A stretch of 13,703 nt of DNA from an uncultured beta proteobacterium (lineage in GTDB: Bacteria > Pseudomonadota > Gammaproteobacteria > Burkholderiales > Burkholderiaceae_C). The position numbers were made by a program, and so were the translations under genes. Shown piece by piece: positions 13,215-13,703 of the stretch. Where the stretch lies: the NCBI GenBank assembly GCA_903927495.1, contig CAIYNH010000590.1, positions 1 to 13,703 on the forward strand. The letters are read 5' to 3'. The notes beneath the pieces are model-generated. The model saw only the letters and a program-made list of their open reading frames with translations. It was not told the origin of the DNA and did not search any database. The first letter of the stretch is position 1. Each line of letters opens with the position of its first letter.

Positions 13215-13703
13215 ATGCAAACCAGCACCAACGACGAGGGAAGCACCGGATTCCCGGTCCCGTTCACCAAGGACGAATTCAAGCAAGACATCCTCGAGAC
13301 GATGCTAATCCTGCTCAACCAGGCGCGATTCACTTTCGTCCGTGATGCGGAGTCAGACAGCCAATTGTGGCCTCTACTGAGTCACAAAGCTCTCAGCCAT
13401 CAAAGCGATTACGCAAGCCCCGATAACGGCCCCGCAGAATTGGGTTTGATCTTTGCTGACATCGAAAGCATTGAGATGGTGCAGAACCTCGTGCATTTCT
13501 ATGACTACGGGATGCACGGAATTCTCGACACATCAATGCTCGATGTCGATGACAGTGACGGAACTGGGAACTGGACTTCGCGCATTCTCTATGACCTTGA
13601 GCGTTCAACCTTTCTGCAGGACTGGATCGCCTACAAAACCGGGAATCCCCAGGCGGCTGTCGATCGATGTCTAAAGGTGACCGAGTTGGCAAACGCCCGT
13701 TTG
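13215..13703 (+). CDS. Unrecognised acidic protein, cut by the right edge
   Basis: An ATG at 13215 with AAGGA about six bases upstream opens a frame that stays open for 163 codons to the window end. The N-terminus is MQTSTNDEGSTGFPVPFTKD, followed by helical EFKQDILETMLILLNQARFTFVRD (21-44). A hydrophobic/acidic stretch AELGLIFADIESIEMVQNLVHFYDY (74-98) comes next, then DTSMLDVDDSDGTGNW (105-120) and LERSTFLQDWIAYKTGNPQAAVDRCLKVTE (128-157). The protein is strongly acidic, with no signal peptide or membrane helix. The last visible part has a TPR-like feel (NPQAAVDRCLKVTELANARL), but one repeat is not enough to call. I cannot name a family. The promoter and paired operator-like repeats upstream indicate a regulated gene. 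Confidence 0.75.
   Translation, partial: MQTSTNDEGSTGFPVPFTKDEFKQDILETMLILLNQARFTFVRDAESDSQLWPLLSHKALSHQSDYASPDNGPAELGLIFADIESIEMVQNLVHFYDYGMHGILDTSMLDVDDSDGTGNWTSRILYDLERSTFLQDWIAYKTGNPQAAVDRCLKVTELANARL

Noticed and set aside
12836..13333. A 165-codon open frame on the minus strand across the AT-rich spacer
   Set aside because: It runs antisense over the well-supported start of the right-edge gene and its promoter, has no ribosome binding site, and its composition looks like translated non-coding repeat sequence.

Overview
The window looks like the chromosome of a betaproteobacterium, most likely order Burkholderiales and plausibly Comamonadaceae (a Rhodoferax/Polaromonas-like lineage). 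That placement is inferred from protein resemblance, GC-rich codon use and the gene types present; no search was run. I see no rRNA, tRNA, CRISPR array or insertion sequence.

Left half (1-6427, minus strand): a run of co-directional housekeeping-type genes. Reading in the direction of transcription they are a membrane-anchored protein of unknown function, an 81-residue unknown protein joined to it by an ATGA overlap, a 3xPAS-GGDEF-EAL cyclic-di-GMP enzyme with a very strong ribosome binding site, pyrC (dihydroorotase, pyrimidine synthesis), a DUF3025-family gene overlapping the pyrC end by 28 bases, and htpX (inner-membrane zinc protease), cut by the window start.

Middle (6470-7801, plus strand): a divergently oriented gene for a three-helix membrane protein with a long Ala/Ser linker and a C-terminal SPOR (peptidoglycan-binding) domain.

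Arsenic block (7850-12309, plus strand): arsR, arsD, arsA, arsC and an ACR3-type arsenite permease, ending at a perfect hairpin. Arsenate is reduced by ArsC; ArsD hands arsenite to the ArsA ATPase, which is predicted to energise the ACR3 permease; ArsR represses the set through a dyad just upstream. All key cysteines, P-loops and permease residues are intact. The ArsR is the kind with C-terminal cysteines rather than the classical CxC in the DNA-recognition helix. A 212-base gap between arsD and arsA holds an imperfect direct repeat and one small candidate ORF.

Right end (12310-13703): a gene-poor stretch of more than 900 bases with different character. It holds a 74-residue minus-strand gene whose start codon directly abuts a near-consensus LexA (SOS) box that also contains its TATAAT -10 element. 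Next comes an AT-rich control region with three copies of GTTGATA, two of them completed to GTTG-N7-CAAC dyads, plus a good sigma70-type promoter. This drives an unrecognised acidic protein running off the right edge. The SOS-box gene and the repeat-operator gene are the least explained parts of the window.
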